Assembly: GCF_000756375.1 (NCBI RefSeq)
Contig: NZ_JNFD01000028.1
Span: forward strand, 62,001-126,000
From: Sphingopyxis sp. LC81
GTDB lineage: Bacteria; Pseudomonadota; Alphaproteobacteria; Sphingomonadales; Sphingomonadaceae
DNA: 64,000 bases
Direction of reading: 5' to 3'
Positions 55,763 through 64,000 of the stretch are shown one piece after another. The notes under the pieces were generated by a model, which worked only from the letters and a program-made list of their open reading frames with translations, was not told where the DNA came from and did no database searches. Position 1 is the first letter of the stretch; each line of letters starts with the position of its first letter. A program made the position numbers and the translations under genes.

Positions 55763-56680
55763 ATGACGCAGGATAAGGCCCCCGCGGGGAGCAATCAGGG
55801 CGGCTTGCCCTTTGCGATCAGCGCCTATCTGATCTGGGGCTTCGTTCCGCTCTTCTTTAAACTGCTGTCGAGCGTCCCGCCGGTCGAAGTACTGGCGCAG
55901 CGCATCGTCTGGTCGCTGCCGCTCTGCTTCCTGATCATGCTCTTCCGTCGCCAGATCGGCGAGTATCTTGCGGCGCTCCGCGATTGGCGCGTGCTGCGGA
56001 TGCTGCTCGTCAGTTCGGTGCTGATCGCGCTCAATTGGCTCGTCTATATCTATTCGATCTTCACCGACCATGTGCTCGCGGCCAGCCTCGGCTATTATCT
56101 CAACCCGCTCGTCAATGTGATGCTCGGGATGATCTTCCTCGGCGAACGGCTCTCGCGGCTGCAACTGGTCGCGGTGGTCATCGCCGGGATCGGGGTCGCG
56201 ATCCTGCTCGCGGGGGCGCTCGACACACTGTGGATCAGCCTGACCTTGGCGTTCAGTTTCGGCACCTATGGCCTGATCCGCAAGATCGTGCCGGTCGGCT
56301 CGCTGCCGGGCCTCGCGATCGAGACGACGTTGCTGCTGCCGCTCTCGGTTGCGGCTGCGGGCTGGTATATCTGGGTCGGCGACGGCCGCGGTTTCGGATC
56401 GGAAGCGGGGATCAGCTGGCTGCTCGCGGCGGGCGGGGTCGTAACCGCGGTGCCGCTCCTGCTGTTCGCGACCGCGGCGCGGCGGATGAGCTATGCCGCG
56501 CTCGGCTTCGTCCAGTATCTGGCGCCGAGCATCGCCTTTTTGCTCAGCCTCTTCGTCTTCCACGAGCCGCTGAAGCCCGCGCAGCTCGCCTGTTTCCTGC
56601 TGATCTGGGTCAGCATCGCGGTGTTCAGTTTCGACATGTGGCGCAAGATGCGCGCCGACCGGATGATGCCGGCGGCTTAG
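55763..56680 (+). CDS. rarD: EamA family transporter RarD
   Basis: A 305-residue, about 10-span inner-membrane protein of the RarD subgroup of the DMT/EamA drug-metabolite transporters. It starts with FAISAYLIWGFVPLFFKLLS and contains VLAQRIVWSLPLCFLIML, VLIALNWLVYIYSIFTDHVL and NPLVNVMLGMIFLGERLSRL, all RarD hallmarks. It probably exports a small metabolite. The ATG at 55763 directly follows the small-membrane-protein gene. Downstream is a palindromic repeat, then pyrC on the other strand. Confidence 0.85.
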   Translation: MTQDKAPAGSNQGGLPFAISAYLIWGFVPLFFKLLSSVPPVEVLAQRIVWSLPLCFLIMLFRRQIGEYLAALRDWRVLRMLLVSSVLIALNWLVYIYSIFTDHVLAASLGYYLNPLVNVMLGMIFLGERLSRLQLVAVVIAGIGVAILLAGALDTLWISLTLAFSFGTYGLIRKIVPVGSLPGLAIETTLLLPLSVAAAGWYIWVGDGRGFGSEAGISWLLAAGGVVTAVPLLLFATAARRMSYAALGFVQYLAPSIAFLLSLFVFHEPLKPAQLACFLLIWVSIAVFSFDMWRKMRADRMMPAA

Positions 56681-56685
56681 ACTAT

Positions 56686-56768
56686 TTCTTCGTCATGCCG
56701 GACTTGATCCGGCATCCACCGCGGCGCTGAAGTCATGGACCCCGGATCAAATCCGGGGTGACGAAAGG
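56686..56768. repeat. Paired palindromic repeat (REP-like), unit at 56.7 kb
   Basis: Inverted arms around GCCGGACTTGATCCGGC (near 56697-56713) and CCCCGGATCAAATCCGGGG (near 56740-56758), flanked by CTTCGTCAT and GTGACGAAAG. It occupies the gap between the convergent rarD and pyrC genes. Confidence 0.85.
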
Positions 56769-56771
56769 ATA

Positions 56772-57794
56772 TTAAACCAGCCGCCAGCCGAGCGTTTCGC
56801 CGGCGTGGAAGGGAACGACCTCGCCGACGCGTTCGGGAACCAGCGTCTCGCCGCGTTCGAGCGTTACCGTGCCGGTGTTGAGCGGCAGGCCATAGAAATT
56901 CGGCCCATGTTCGCTGGCGAAGCCCTCGAACTTGTCCAGCGCGCCTTCCTCGTCGAACACCTGGATATAGGATTCGAGCGCATAGGGGGCGTTGAAGATG
57001 CCCGCGCAGCCGCACGCGGCTTCCTTCGTGTGCACCGCATGCGGCGCGCTGTCGGTGCCGAGGAAGAATTTCGGCGAGCCCGATACCGCGGCGGCGCGGA
57101 CCGCGAGCCGGTGCTGCTCGCGCTTGGCGACGGGCAGGCAGTAAGCGTGCGGCCGGATGCCGCCGACGAGCATCGCGTTGCGGTTGATGTGGAGATGCTG
57201 CGGCGTGATCGTCGCGGCGACATTGGCGGGGGCGGCCGTCACAAAATCGACCGCTTCCGACGTCGTGATATGTTCGAACACGATTTTCAGGCCCGGCAGG
57301 TCACGGACGAGTCCCTTGAGCGTGCGCTCGATGAACACCGCCTCGCGGTCGAAGATGTCGACGTCATGGTCGGTGACCTCGCCATGGATGAGCAGCGGCA
57401 TGCCGATGTCGGCCATCCGTTCGAGCACGGGCATGATCTTTGCGACATCGGTGACGCCATGCGCGCTGCCGGTGGTGGCGTGCGCGGGATAGAGTTTCGC
57501 CGCGGTGAAGATGCCTTCGGCATGGCCGCGCGCCATCTCGTCGGGGTTGCTGTGGTCGGTCAGATACGCGACGATCAGCGGTGTGAAGTCGAGCCCGGCC
57601 GGCACCGCGGCATTGATGCGGTCGCGATATGCTGCGCCTTCCTCGGCAGTCGTCACCGGCGGCGACAGGTTCGGCATGATGATCGCGCGCGCGAACTGGC
57701 GCGCGGTATATTGCGCGACATGATCCAGCATCGCGCCATCGCGCAGATGGACATGCCAGTCGTCGGGGCGGCGGATCGTCAGGCGGTCGGTCAT
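56772..57794 (-). CDS. pyrC: Dihydroorotase (class II, PyrC)
   Basis: A 340-residue zinc amidohydrolase that closes carbamoyl-aspartate to dihydroorotate in pyrimidine synthesis. The metal and substrate motifs are [13 protein letters not shown] (the HxH pair and Arg), [12 protein letters not shown] with the carbamylated Lys, [19 protein letters not shown] with further His, and [15 protein letters not shown] with the catalytic Asp. I start at ATG 57794, giving [10 protein letters not shown]; an upstream TTG is less likely. Close to the E. coli PyrC length. It is divergent from ygfZ. Confidence 0.95.
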   Translation of the reverse strand: MTDRLTIRRPDDWHVHLRDGAMLDHVAQYTARQFARAIIMPNLSPPVTTAEEGAAYRDRINAAVPAGLDFTPLIVAYLTDHSNPDEMARGHAEGIFTAAKLYPAHATTGSAHGVTDVAKIMPVLERMADIGMPLLIHGEVTDHDVDIFDREAVFIERTLKGLVRDLPGLKIVFEHITTSEAVDFVTAAPANVAATITPQHLHINRNAMLVGGIRPHAYCLPVAKREQHRLAVRAAAVSGSPKFFLGTDSAPHAVHTKEAACGCAGIFNAPYALESYIQVFDEEGALDKFEGFASEHGPNFYGLPLNTGTVTLERGETLVPERVGEVVPFHAGETLGWRLV

Positions 57795-57851
57795 GGTCGG
57801 ACTTGTCAACTTGTGGGTTGGTTTTGGCTGGGGCGTCCCTAGATTATCGCC

Positions 57852-58577
57852 ATGACCAATACCACCCTGATTAATCGCGCCCTCATTCGACTTTCGGGCG
57901 AGGATGTCCGCGGTTTTCTGCAGGGTCTTGTCACCAATGACACGTCGGGCAATCTGCCGGTGTGGGCGGCGCTACTGACCGCGCAGGGCAAGGCGCTGTT
58001 CGATTTCCTGATTTGGGGCGATGGCGAGGATATATTGATTGATTGCGAGCGCGACGCGGCGGGCGACCTTGCCAAGCGTCTGACGCTCTATCGTCTGCGC
58101 CGCGCGATCACCATCGAACGCGAACCCGATCTTTGCGTCCACTGGGCGCCGGGCGGCGACTTGGGCGTCGTCGACCCGCGACTCGTCGAGCTCGGCCAGC
58201 GCTGGCTGGCGCCGGCGGGTGAAGGGGAGGGCGCCGACGCGAGATGGCAGGCCCACCGCCTCGCGCTTGGTGTCACCGAGGGACGCGCCGAACTCGGCGA
58301 TGGCACGACCTTGTGGCTCGAATGCAATGCCATCGACCTCAATGGCGTCAGCTTCACCAAGGGCTGTTACGTCGGGCAGGAAAATACTGCGCGGATGAAC
58401 TGGCGGCAAAAGGTCAACCGGCGGCTGGTCGTCGTGCCGATCGCCGAGGCCGACGAAAAGCGGCAGGTGATAGCCTATCCCGACCTCGGCTGGTCGGTCG
58501 AGCACCGGCGGGTGGAGAATATCGAGGCGGCCGCCGCACCCGCGTGGCTCCGCGAGGGGCTCGCCGCCGGTTCATGA
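57852..58577 (+). CDS. ygfZ: Folate-binding Fe-S cluster assembly protein YgfZ/GcvT family
   Basis: A 241-residue protein of the YgfZ family, which uses tetrahydrofolate to support assembly or repair of certain iron-sulfur enzymes. The GcvT-like folate-binding fold ([18 protein letters not shown] at the N-terminus, [16 protein letters not shown]) ends with the YgfZ signature KGCYVGQE (170-177), with the conserved Cys172, followed by [15 protein letters not shown]. Alphaproteobacterial members lack the full C-terminal extension, as here. It is the first gene of an operon with a hypothetical exported protein. Confidence 0.92.
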   Translation: MTNTTLINRALIRLSGEDVRGFLQGLVTNDTSGNLPVWAALLTAQGKALFDFLIWGDGEDILIDCERDAAGDLAKRLTLYRLRRAITIEREPDLCVHWAPGGDLGVVDPRLVELGQRWLAPAGEGEGADARWQAHRLALGVTEGRAELGDGTTLWLECNAIDLNGVSFTKGCYVGQENTARMNWRQKVNRRLVVVPIAEADEKRQVIAYPDLGWSVEHRRVENIEAAAAPAWLREGLAAGS

Positions 58578-59230
58578 CAGATGCAGCCTTTGCTGCTAGA
58601 GTGCCGGGCATGCGCGCTATGCTGATTTCGTCGGCGCTCGCCGCCGCTTTCGCCCTGTCGGCTCCCGTCGTTGCGGCGCCGACGTCGTTGTTGCCGACCG
58701 AACCCGAGGCCGCGCAACCCTCTTCCAGACTCGCGCCGCTCGCGCCGGATTCCGCGTGGACGCCGCGCTTTGCAGCCGCGGCGGACGAATTGGCGATGGC
58801 GCTACGCTCGCGCGATGAGGCCCAATGGGGGCCTTTACTCGGGGGGCAGTGGTTGTCCGCGGCGGATCGCGCGCGCGTTAAGAATCTGCTGGGTGACCGG
58901 AGCAGCCCGTTCCTGCATGCGCTTTTCTCGAAGGGCGTTGCCCACCGCACAATCCTCGGCTGGAACGCGCCCGCGTCGCTGAGCGCGGACGAACGCGCGG
59001 CGATCGAGGGAGGGCAGGAGGCGGAGGCGCTGGTCTGCTGGTCGGCGCGTAGCGACGGCGCGGGGCCATGGCCGGCGACCGCGGTCGAGGCCGATAATCG
59101 GCCGGGTCGCTCCTATGCCTGCGCACGGATCGCTTATAGCATTCGTGGCGGAATTCCGGCCTGGCGCGCGTTCATCGAACAAGGTGAAGGCGGTGCTCTT
59201 GCTACTACCGCCCCGCGCGAGCCCGCTTAA
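58574..59230 (+). CDS. Exported protein of unknown function
   Basis: A 218-residue protein with a signal peptide (MLISSALAAAFALSAPVVAA, cleavage near AAP) after a short leader; the ATG at 58574 overlaps the ygfZ stop, and an alternative ATG at 58610 starts the signal peptide more directly. The mature part is helix-rich (AWTPRFAAAADELAMALRSR, LSAADRARVKNLLGDRSSPF) and ends CWSARSDGAGPWPATAVEAD. No metal, nucleotide or catalytic motif is clear. I do not recognise the family. Its coupling to ygfZ is positional only. Confidence 0.5.
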   Translation: MTDAAFAARVPGMRAMLISSALAAAFALSAPVVAAPTSLLPTEPEAAQPSSRLAPLAPDSAWTPRFAAAADELAMALRSRDEAQWGPLLGGQWLSAADRARVKNLLGDRSSPFLHALFSKGVAHRTILGWNAPASLSADERAAIEGGQEAEALVCWSARSDGAGPWPATAVEADNRPGRSYACARIAYSIRGGIPAWRAFIEQGEGGALATTAPREPA

Positions 59231-59265
59231 CCAATCTCCAACCCTCTTTTGCGACAAGAGCGCCA

Positions 59266-59826
59266 ATGATCGGGCGATTTCTTACGTTGGCCGCGGGGAT
59301 TGCGGTGGTGTCGATCGGCATGGCGGGCATCGCCGGCCGCTCGACAAGCATGGCCGATGCGCAGGGCTCTGCCGATAGCAGCAGCGATGACAATGGAAAC
59401 TGGACGACCCAGCGTAGCAAGGGCGGCACCTGGTCTTCGGCATCGAGTCCCAAATCCTCGGGCGGAACGGTGCGTCTCGACCGGTCAGGCGACTCGCATT
59501 TCTATGCCGACACCGAAGTCGATGGCACGAATATCCGGATGATGGTGGACAGCGGCGCATCGATCGTCGCGCTGACGCGTGACGACGCCGAATCCATCGG
59601 CATCGACGTCGATCGCTTGCCCATCAGCGGCACCGCGCGCACCGCGGGCGGCGATGTCCCGATGCGCACGGTCATGCTCGACAGCGTCGAAATCGACGGG
59701 ATCGAAGTCCGGCGCGTCGAAGCCGCGGTGGTCGACGCCGACATGGGCGTATCGCTGCTTGGCCAGAGCTTCCTCTCGAAACTCGCCGCGGTGAACGTCG
59801 AAGGCGACACGATGACGCTGCGTTGA
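59266..59826 (+). CDS. Membrane-anchored retropepsin-like aspartic protease (TIGR02281 family)
   Basis: A 186-residue protein with an N-terminal signal or anchor segment (FLTLAAGIAVVSIGMAGIAG), a Ser/Asp/Lys-rich linker (DAQGSADSSSDDNGNWTTQR) and a retropepsin-like domain with the aspartyl active-site motif DSGAS (Asp95) preceded by GTNIRMMV. The C-terminal GVSLLGQSFLSKLAAVNVEG is the second hallmark of the clan AA small bacterial family. Such proteases are homodimers, usually periplasmic, with unknown targets. The ATG at 59266 gives the anchor. A repeat element follows, then an MBL-fold hydrolase. Confidence 0.82.
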   Translation: MIGRFLTLAAGIAVVSIGMAGIAGRSTSMADAQGSADSSSDDNGNWTTQRSKGGTWSSASSPKSSGGTVRLDRSGDSHFYADTEVDGTNIRMMVDSGASIVALTRDDAESIGIDVDRLPISGTARTAGGDVPMRTVMLDSVEIDGIEVRRVEAAVVDADMGVSLLGQSFLSKLAAVNVEGDTMTLR

Positions 59827-59865
59827 GGCGATGGCTGATCACGAGCGGTGAGCGGGCGTGACCTA

Positions 59866-59957
59866 TTCGTCATCCCGGGCTTGACCCGGGACCCGCCTTC
59901 CTCCCGCTCAACGTTGAAAAGACAAGGCAGGCCCCGGGTCAAGCCCGGGGTGACGAG
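59866..59957. repeat. Paired palindromic repeat (REP-like), unit at 59.9 kb
   Basis: Inverted arms TCGTCATCCCGGGCTTGACC-type and CCCGGGTCAAGCCCGGGG-type with a loop of about 35 bases. The core is a variant (GGGCTTGACCC) of the CCGGACTTGATCCGG family. It follows the protease gene. Confidence 0.85.
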
Positions 59958-60036
59958 AAATGCAATGTCCGCAACCGATTGTTAGCCACCGCTCCAACGC
60001 TTGCCATTTCCGCCGCATTTCCCCACATCGGCCGCC

Positions 60037-60708
60037 ATGAACACTCCCAATCCTCCGATGCGCGCGGCGATCGTGCCCGTCACCGCTTTCCAGCAGAATT
60101 GCACCCTTCTGTGGTGCACGGCGACCAACAAAGCGGCCTTCGTCGATCCGGGCGGCGATCTCGACAAGCTCAAGGTCGCCGTGCGGCAGACCGGGGTCGA
60201 GGTCGAGAAAATCCTCGTCACCCACGGCCATATGGACCATTGCGGACAGGCGGGGATGCTCGCGAAGGACCTCGGCGTGCCGATCGAGGGGCCGCACGAG
60301 GACGACCGTTTCTGGATCGATGCCTTCGCCGAGGACGGCGCGCGTTTCGGCATGGTCGGCGAATCGTTCGAGCCCGATCGCTGGCTGGTCGATGGCGATA
60401 CGGTGACCGTTGGCAATCTCACCATCGACGTCATCCATTGCCCAGGGCACACGCCGGGCCATGTCGTCTTCCACCACGCGCCGTCGAAGCTAGCGATCGT
60501 CGGCGACGTGATCTTCCAGGGATCGATCGGCCGCACCGACTTCCCGCGCGGCAATCACCAGCAATTGCTCGATTCGATCACGCAGAAACTGTGGCCGCTC
60601 GGCGGCGACACGACCTTCCTGCCGGGACACGGCGCGCACAGCAATTTCGCGCACGAACGGCGCACCAATCCGTTCGTGAGCGATATGGCCTTGGGAAGCG
60701 CGGGCTGA
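60037..60708 (+). CDS. MBL-fold hydrolase, glyoxalase II-like (YcbL-type)
   Basis: A 223-residue metallo-beta-lactamase-fold hydrolase. The metal site is ILVTHGHMDHCGQAGML (HxHxDH), with further ligands in VIHCPGHTPGHVVFHHA and IVGDVIFQGSIGRTDFPRGN. The C-terminal GHGAHSNFAHERRTNP is typical of YcbL/glyoxalase II-like proteins that hydrolyse thioesters such as S-lactoylglutathione. The ATG at 60037 is preferred; an ATG 36 bases earlier is possible but unsupported. It is convergent with the MAPEG gene. Confidence 0.88.
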   Translation: MNTPNPPMRAAIVPVTAFQQNCTLLWCTATNKAAFVDPGGDLDKLKVAVRQTGVEVEKILVTHGHMDHCGQAGMLAKDLGVPIEGPHEDDRFWIDAFAEDGARFGMVGESFEPDRWLVDGDTVTVGNLTIDVIHCPGHTPGHVVFHHAPSKLAIVGDVIFQGSIGRTDFPRGNHQQLLDSITQKLWPLGGDTTFLPGHGAHSNFAHERRTNPFVSDMALGSAG

Positions 60709-60740
60709 CCTTACCCATCCCGCAAGCGGGAGGGGAGGCA

Positions 60741-61181
60741 TCACTTCGGCGCGGCGACTTCGGTTTCTACGATCTCGGTCGTCGTGATGCTCGTCGGCGT
60801 CAGATAGACGATCGCTAGCGCGCCGATTGCGAGGCCAAGCTGGGTCAGCATCGTAATGATCGTGCCGACCATCCGGCCCCACATCATCCCGTCCATGCCG
60901 ATCGCGTGCAGGATGCGCCCGACGAGATAGAGGGCGCCAATGCCCCAGAGCCAGAGCGAGGAGCCAAGGCCGAGTTCGACGAGCGCGAGCAGGATCAGCA
61001 CGAACGCCGTGTTTTCGACGAAATTGCTGTGCGCGCGCATGCGCCGCGTCAGCAGGTCGTTGCCGCCATCGCCGATGAAGACCTTTTCCCTTGTGCGGAC
61101 GCGGCCGACGCGGACCGCGAGCCACAGGTTGAGCAGCGCCGCGCCGGCGGCAATCGTCAGGCTGATCGGCAAGATTATCAT
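60741..61181 (-). CDS. MAPEG family membrane protein
   Basis: A 146-residue, four-span membrane protein of the MAPEG superfamily (eicosanoid and glutathione metabolism). The RRMRAHSNFVENTAFVLILL segment, with the conserved Arg-Ala-His-x-Asn motif, binds glutathione in relatives, followed by YLVGRILHAIGMDGMMWGRM. In bacteria such proteins may be membrane glutathione transferases or unassigned. The ATG at 61181 follows a GGGGGAAA site. The C-terminal tail (TEIVETEVAAPK) is charged. It is the nearest gene to the rpmF upstream region. Confidence 0.8.
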   Translation of the reverse strand: MIILPISLTIAAGAALLNLWLAVRVGRVRTREKVFIGDGGNDLLTRRMRAHSNFVENTAFVLILLALVELGLGSSLWLWGIGALYLVGRILHAIGMDGMMWGRMVGTIITMLTQLGLAIGALAIVYLTPTSITTTEIVETEVAAPK

Positions 61182-61498
61182 CTGGTTTCCCCCTTATGGA
61201 CCGGCGCGTTTCGCTTGCCGGCAGCGGGCAGGGTGTGACATCCCCCGACCGGGGCGGCAAGCCTGTGCGATCATGGACGCAATGGGCTTGCCTTTGCGGG
61301 CAAAAACGCTATAGCCCCGCCCGATCCGGCACCCGACACCATATGGCGTTGAGGCACCCTCCGGCGGAAGTTTTTCCCTGTCGAACATCGGCAGGATCGG
61401 GCTTCGGCGTGGCGGGCGGGCCAGTCATTTCCGGCGACGGCGGTGACAAATCCGGGTAGCCGATTCGTGACACACACTTTAAGAATGCAGGAAATATC
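61182..61498. other. Intergenic region before rpmF, no recognised feature
   Basis: These 317 bases show no convincing gene, repeat unit or clear consensus promoter in either direction. The rpmF promoter and 5' UTR must lie here. A GC-rich run around CCCCCGACCGGGGCGG and a purine-rich stretch (ATGCAGGAAAT) just before the rpmF ATG are the only visible features. Confidence 0.4.
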
Positions 61499-61678
61499 AT
61501 GGCCGTTCCCAAGCGAAAAACCTCGCCCTCGAAGCGCGGCATGCGTCGCAGCCACGACAGCCTGAAGGTTGAAGCCTTTCAGGAATGCCCGAACTGCGGC
61601 GAGCTGAAGCGCCCGCACAATCTTTGCAACGCCTGCGGCCATTATAACGGCCGTGAAGTGGTGTCGGTCGGCGCATAA
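61499..61678 (+). CDS. rpmF: 50S ribosomal protein L32
   Basis: A 59-residue L32: [20 protein letters not shown], then the zinc ribbon [20 protein letters not shown] with two C-x-x-C pairs, and the NGREVVSV end. Because the zinc-binding Cys are retained, this is the zinc-dependent (C+) form. It lies 22 bases before plsX, the standard rpmF-plsX-fabH order that links ribosome and lipid synthesis. Too short for simple length cut-offs but unmistakable. Confidence 0.96.
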   Translation: MAVPKRKTSPSKRGMRRSHDSLKVEAFQECPNCGELKRPHNLCNACGHYNGREVVSVGA

Positions 61679-61700
61679 GCATTAGCCGGAGGGCGTCCTG

Positions 61701-62735
61701 ATGGCACTGACACCGCGAATCGCAATCGATGCGATGGGCGGTGACGTCGGCGTGCGCATGATGCTCGCTGGCGCCGCGATGGCGCGCCACAAGCACGACG
61801 GCCTCCGCTTCATCCTCGTCGGCGACGAGGTGCAGATCAAGGCGGCGCTTGAAAATCACCCCAATCTGCGTGCGGCGTCGGATATCATCCACACCGACGG
61901 CGTGGTGTCGGGTTCGGACAAGCCGAGCCAGGCGCTGCGCAAGGCTAAAAGCACCTCGATGGGGCTGGCGATCGATGCGGTGAAGCGCGGCGATGCCGGC
62001 GGCGCCGTGTCCGCGGGCAACACCGGCGCGCTGATGGCGATGGCGAAGCTCGCGCTGCGCACGATGCCGGGCATCGACCGGCCGGCGCTCGCGGCCTTGC
62101 TGCCGACGCTGGGCGACAATGACGTCGTCATGCTCGACCTTGGCGCCAACACCGATTGCGACGCCAACAACCTCATCCAGTTCGCCGTCATGGGCGCCGC
62201 TTATGCGCGCACCGCGATGGGGCTCGAAAAGCCGCGCGTCGCGCTGCTCAACATCGGCACCGAGGAGCTGAAGGGTACCGACGAGATTCGCGATGCCGCC
62301 GCGCGGCTACGCGAGGCGCATGGGCTGCCGATGGAATTCACCGGCTTTATCGAGGGCGACAAATTGTCGCGCGGCGACGTCGACGTGATCGTCCACGACG
62401 GCTTTTCAGGGAATATCGCGCTGAAGACGATCGAAGGGACGGCGCGTTTCGTCACCGACCTGCTGCGCCGTGCCTTCACCAGTTCGACGCGCTCGAAGAT
62501 CGGCTTCCTGATTTCGCGCCCCGCGACCGAGCTGCTCAAGCATCATCTCGATCCCAATAACCATAATGGCGCGGTGTTCCTCGGCCTCAACGGCGTCGTG
62601 CTCAAAAGCCACGGCAGCGCCGATGCGAAGGGGGTCGCGAACTGCGTCCACCTCTGCGCCGAACTGATTGAGAAGGATATTACGCGTCAGGTGACCGAAG
62701 ATCTCGCGAATTTCCGCAGCGGCGCCGCGGCATGA
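61701..62735 (+). CDS. plsX: Phosphate acyltransferase PlsX
   Basis: A 344-residue enzyme that converts acyl-ACP to acyl-phosphate for phospholipid synthesis (PlsX-PlsY pathway). It begins [20 protein letters not shown], with the DAMGGD motif, and contains [20 protein letters not shown] and [20 protein letters not shown] then [12 protein letters not shown]. Length is standard. It overlaps fabH by four bases, so the two are coupled. The substrate acyl-ACP is produced by fabH and the other Fab enzymes. Confidence 0.96.
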   Translation: MALTPRIAIDAMGGDVGVRMMLAGAAMARHKHDGLRFILVGDEVQIKAALENHPNLRAASDIIHTDGVVSGSDKPSQALRKAKSTSMGLAIDAVKRGDAGGAVSAGNTGALMAMAKLALRTMPGIDRPALAALLPTLGDNDVVMLDLGANTDCDANNLIQFAVMGAAYARTAMGLEKPRVALLNIGTEELKGTDEIRDAAARLREAHGLPMEFTGFIEGDKLSRGDVDVIVHDGFSGNIALKTIEGTARFVTDLLRRAFTSSTRSKIGFLISRPATELLKHHLDPNNHNGAVFLGLNGVVLKSHGSADAKGVANCVHLCAELIEKDITRQVTEDLANFRSGAAA

Positions 62736-63697
62736 CGCTCCGCGCCATATTGGCCGGCACCGGCTCAGCCCTGCCGCGCACGCGGGTTTCGAACGCCGAA
62801 CTCGCGGCGCGCGTCGACACGAGCGACGAATGGATCGTCGAACGCACGGGCATCCGCTTCCGCCACATTGCCGAACCCGACGAGACGACGGCAACGCTCG
62901 CCGCCGATGCGGCAAAGCAGGCGCTGGCGGCCGCGGGGCTTGATCCCGCCGACATCGGTCTGATCATCGTCGCCACCGCGACCCCCGACAATACCTTCCC
63001 CGCCAGCGCCACCAAGGTGCAGGCGTTGCTCGGCATCCCCGATTGCATCGCCTTCGACGTCGCGGCTGTCTGTTCGGGCTTCCTTTATGCCGTGTCGGTC
63101 GCCGACTCGATGCTCCGCACCGGCGCCACAAAGCATGCGTTGGTGATCGGTTCGGAAACCTTCAGCCGCATCCTCGACTGGGAAGATCGCACGACGTGCG
63201 TTCTCTTCGGCGACGGCGCGGGCGCGGTCGTCCTGTCGGCCAAGGACGTCGAGGACGATCAGGGCATCCTCGCAACGCGATTGCATGCCGAGGGAAAATA
63301 CGCAGATATGCTCTATGTCGACGGCGGTCCGTCGACGACGGGGACGGTCGGCCACGTCCGGATGCAGGGCCGCGAAGTCTTCCGCCACGCCGTCACCAAC
63401 CTCGCCTCGGTGCTTGCCGAGGTGATGGCCGATGTTGGCCTGTCGGCCGAGTCGATCGACTGGGTCGTGCCGCATCAGGCGAACAAGCGGATCATCGACG
63501 CAACCGCGAAAAAGCTGGGTTTGCCCGCCGAACGGGTGGTGCTCACGGTCGACCAACACGCCAATACATCGGCGGCGTCGGTGCCGCTCGCGCTCGACCT
63601 CGCGGTGCGCGACGGGCGCATCAAGCGCGGCGACCTGGTGGTGCTCGAAGCAATGGGCGGCGGCTTCACCTGGGGCGCCGCGGTTCTGCGCGTCTGA
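62732..63697 (+). CDS. fabH: Beta-ketoacyl-ACP synthase III (FabH)
   Basis: A 321-residue KAS III that starts fatty-acid chains by condensing acetyl-CoA with malonyl-ACP. It has the N-terminal [20 protein letters not shown], the catalytic Cys114 in [10 protein letters not shown], and the His and Asn of the triad in [11 protein letters not shown] and [14 protein letters not shown], plus a C-terminal [13 protein letters not shown]. All active-site residues are present, so it should be functional. It follows plsX with overlap and precedes ihfA, a conserved alphaproteobacterial order. Confidence 0.96.
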   Translation: MTLRAILAGTGSALPRTRVSNAELAARVDTSDEWIVERTGIRFRHIAEPDETTATLAADAAKQALAAAGLDPADIGLIIVATATPDNTFPASATKVQALLGIPDCIAFDVAAVCSGFLYAVSVADSMLRTGATKHALVIGSETFSRILDWEDRTTCVLFGDGAGAVVLSAKDVEDDQGILATRLHAEGKYADMLYVDGGPSTTGTVGHVRMQGREVFRHAVTNLASVLAEVMADVGLSAESIDWVVPHQANKRIIDATAKKLGLPAERVVLTVDQHANTSAASVPLALDLAVRDGRIKRGDLVVLEAMGGGFTWGAAVLRV

Positions 63698-63849
63698 CGC
63701 TTCGCTCCGGCGCGTCAACTTCTCGCTCCATCCGTTTCAGTTTGGCGGATTAATTCGTATTTGTTACATATGTGTACAGGGACTCGTGACGGTGGGGGCT
63801 GTCAGGGAACCCATCGTGCGTTTTCGCTTCAGAGGGGGAAGGGATCAAC

Positions 63850-64000
63850 ATGACCGCAGGGACTCTTACGCGGGCCGACATTGCGACGCGGATCAACCAG
63901 CAGATCGGGCTGTCGCGCAATGAATCGGCCGCAATCGTCGAATCGATTCTTGATCATATGTCCGACGCGCTCGCGGTCGGTCAGAATGTGAAAATCTCGG
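63850..64000 (+). CDS. ihfA: Integration host factor subunit alpha, N-terminal part (cut by window end)
   Basis: The open frame from ATG 63850 encodes [20 protein letters not shown] followed by [20 protein letters not shown] and [10 protein letters not shown], a perfect match to the helical N-terminal half of IHF-alpha (HU/IHF family). A strong GGGGGAAGGG site lies ahead of it. The DNA-binding arm and C-terminus lie outside the window. IHF bends DNA in transcription and recombination. The position after fabH is usual. The 152-base gap before it has an AT-rich segment (TTCGTATTTGTTACATATGT) that may hold its promoter. Confidence 0.92.
   Translation, partial: MTAGTLTRADIATRINQQIGLSRNESAAIVESILDHMSDALAVGQNVKIS

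Overview
This is a high-GC chromosomal segment from an alphaproteobacterium. The gene set and order (secE-nusG, rplKA, rplJL, rpoBC, recF, aroQ-accB-accC, rpmF-plsX-fabH-ihfA), the abundance of two-component palindromic repeats built on CCGGACTTGATCCGG or CCCGGCGAAAGCCGGG cores, and the protein families (carotenoid/stilbene oxygenase, Slam-type modifier, RND pump with its own TetR) point to the Sphingomonadaceae, most like Sphingopyxis or Sphingomonas. The genus is an inference from gene content. No rRNA, tRNA, CRISPR array, prophage or insertion sequence was seen; the window reads as core chromosome with small accessory islands.

1-11.6 kb: the start of a patatin-like phospholipase, a bifunctional penicillin-binding protein, an AlkC-type DNA glycosylase, and a complete RND efflux operon (adaptor, permease, outer-membrane channel) divergent from its TetR regulator across a palindromic operator, followed by a sugar/MFS symporter. 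11.7-14.8 kb: secE-nusG, a TesB thioesterase and rplK-rplA. 15-21.8 kb: a VOC protein, ccmB-ccmA (ccmB lacks its expected stop), a zincin metallopeptidase, pterin dehydratase, an amino-acid permease, a zinc-ribbon protein, an XRE/DUF2975 pair with a dense operator cluster, a PadR/DUF2218 pair and a GNAT enzyme. 21.8-23.2 kb: rplJ-rplL with a promoter and structured leader.

23.2-31.2 kb: an Ala/Pro-rich membrane protein, a two-gene ATP-grasp plus nucleotidyltransferase operon of unknown pathway, a carotenoid/stilbene oxygenase facing its TetR regulator, a MASE1-PAS-GGDEF diguanylate cyclase and a DUF4197 protein. 31.2-40 kb: rpoB-rpoC with a consensus promoter and a strong terminator. The classic secE-nusG-rplKAJL-rpoBC block is therefore present in the usual order but broken into three pieces by about 7-8 kb of unrelated genes at each gap.

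40.2-53.3 kb: a small PspC operon starting with a 42-residue membrane protein, recF, arsC, an L,D-transpeptidase, a Slam outer-membrane translocon paired with a TbpB-like surface lipoprotein on a long Pro-Thr stalk, a second L,D-transpeptidase, the aroQ-accB-accC operon, a thiS-VOC-thiG thiazole operon and a Qnr-like pentapeptide protein. 53.3-64 kb: CsbD, a lipoprotein, GNAT, a glycine-zipper protein, RarD, PyrC, YgfZ, a retropepsin-like protease, an MBL hydrolase, a MAPEG protein, and rpmF-plsX-fabH leading into ihfA, which is cut by the window end.

The item most worth following up is the Slam/TbpB-like pair with its hexanucleotide-repeat stalk. Next are the ATP-grasp/NTP-transferase operon, the seven-copy CGATA operator cluster, the dispersed ribosomal/RNAP operon with possible leader control, and the ccmB stop loss.
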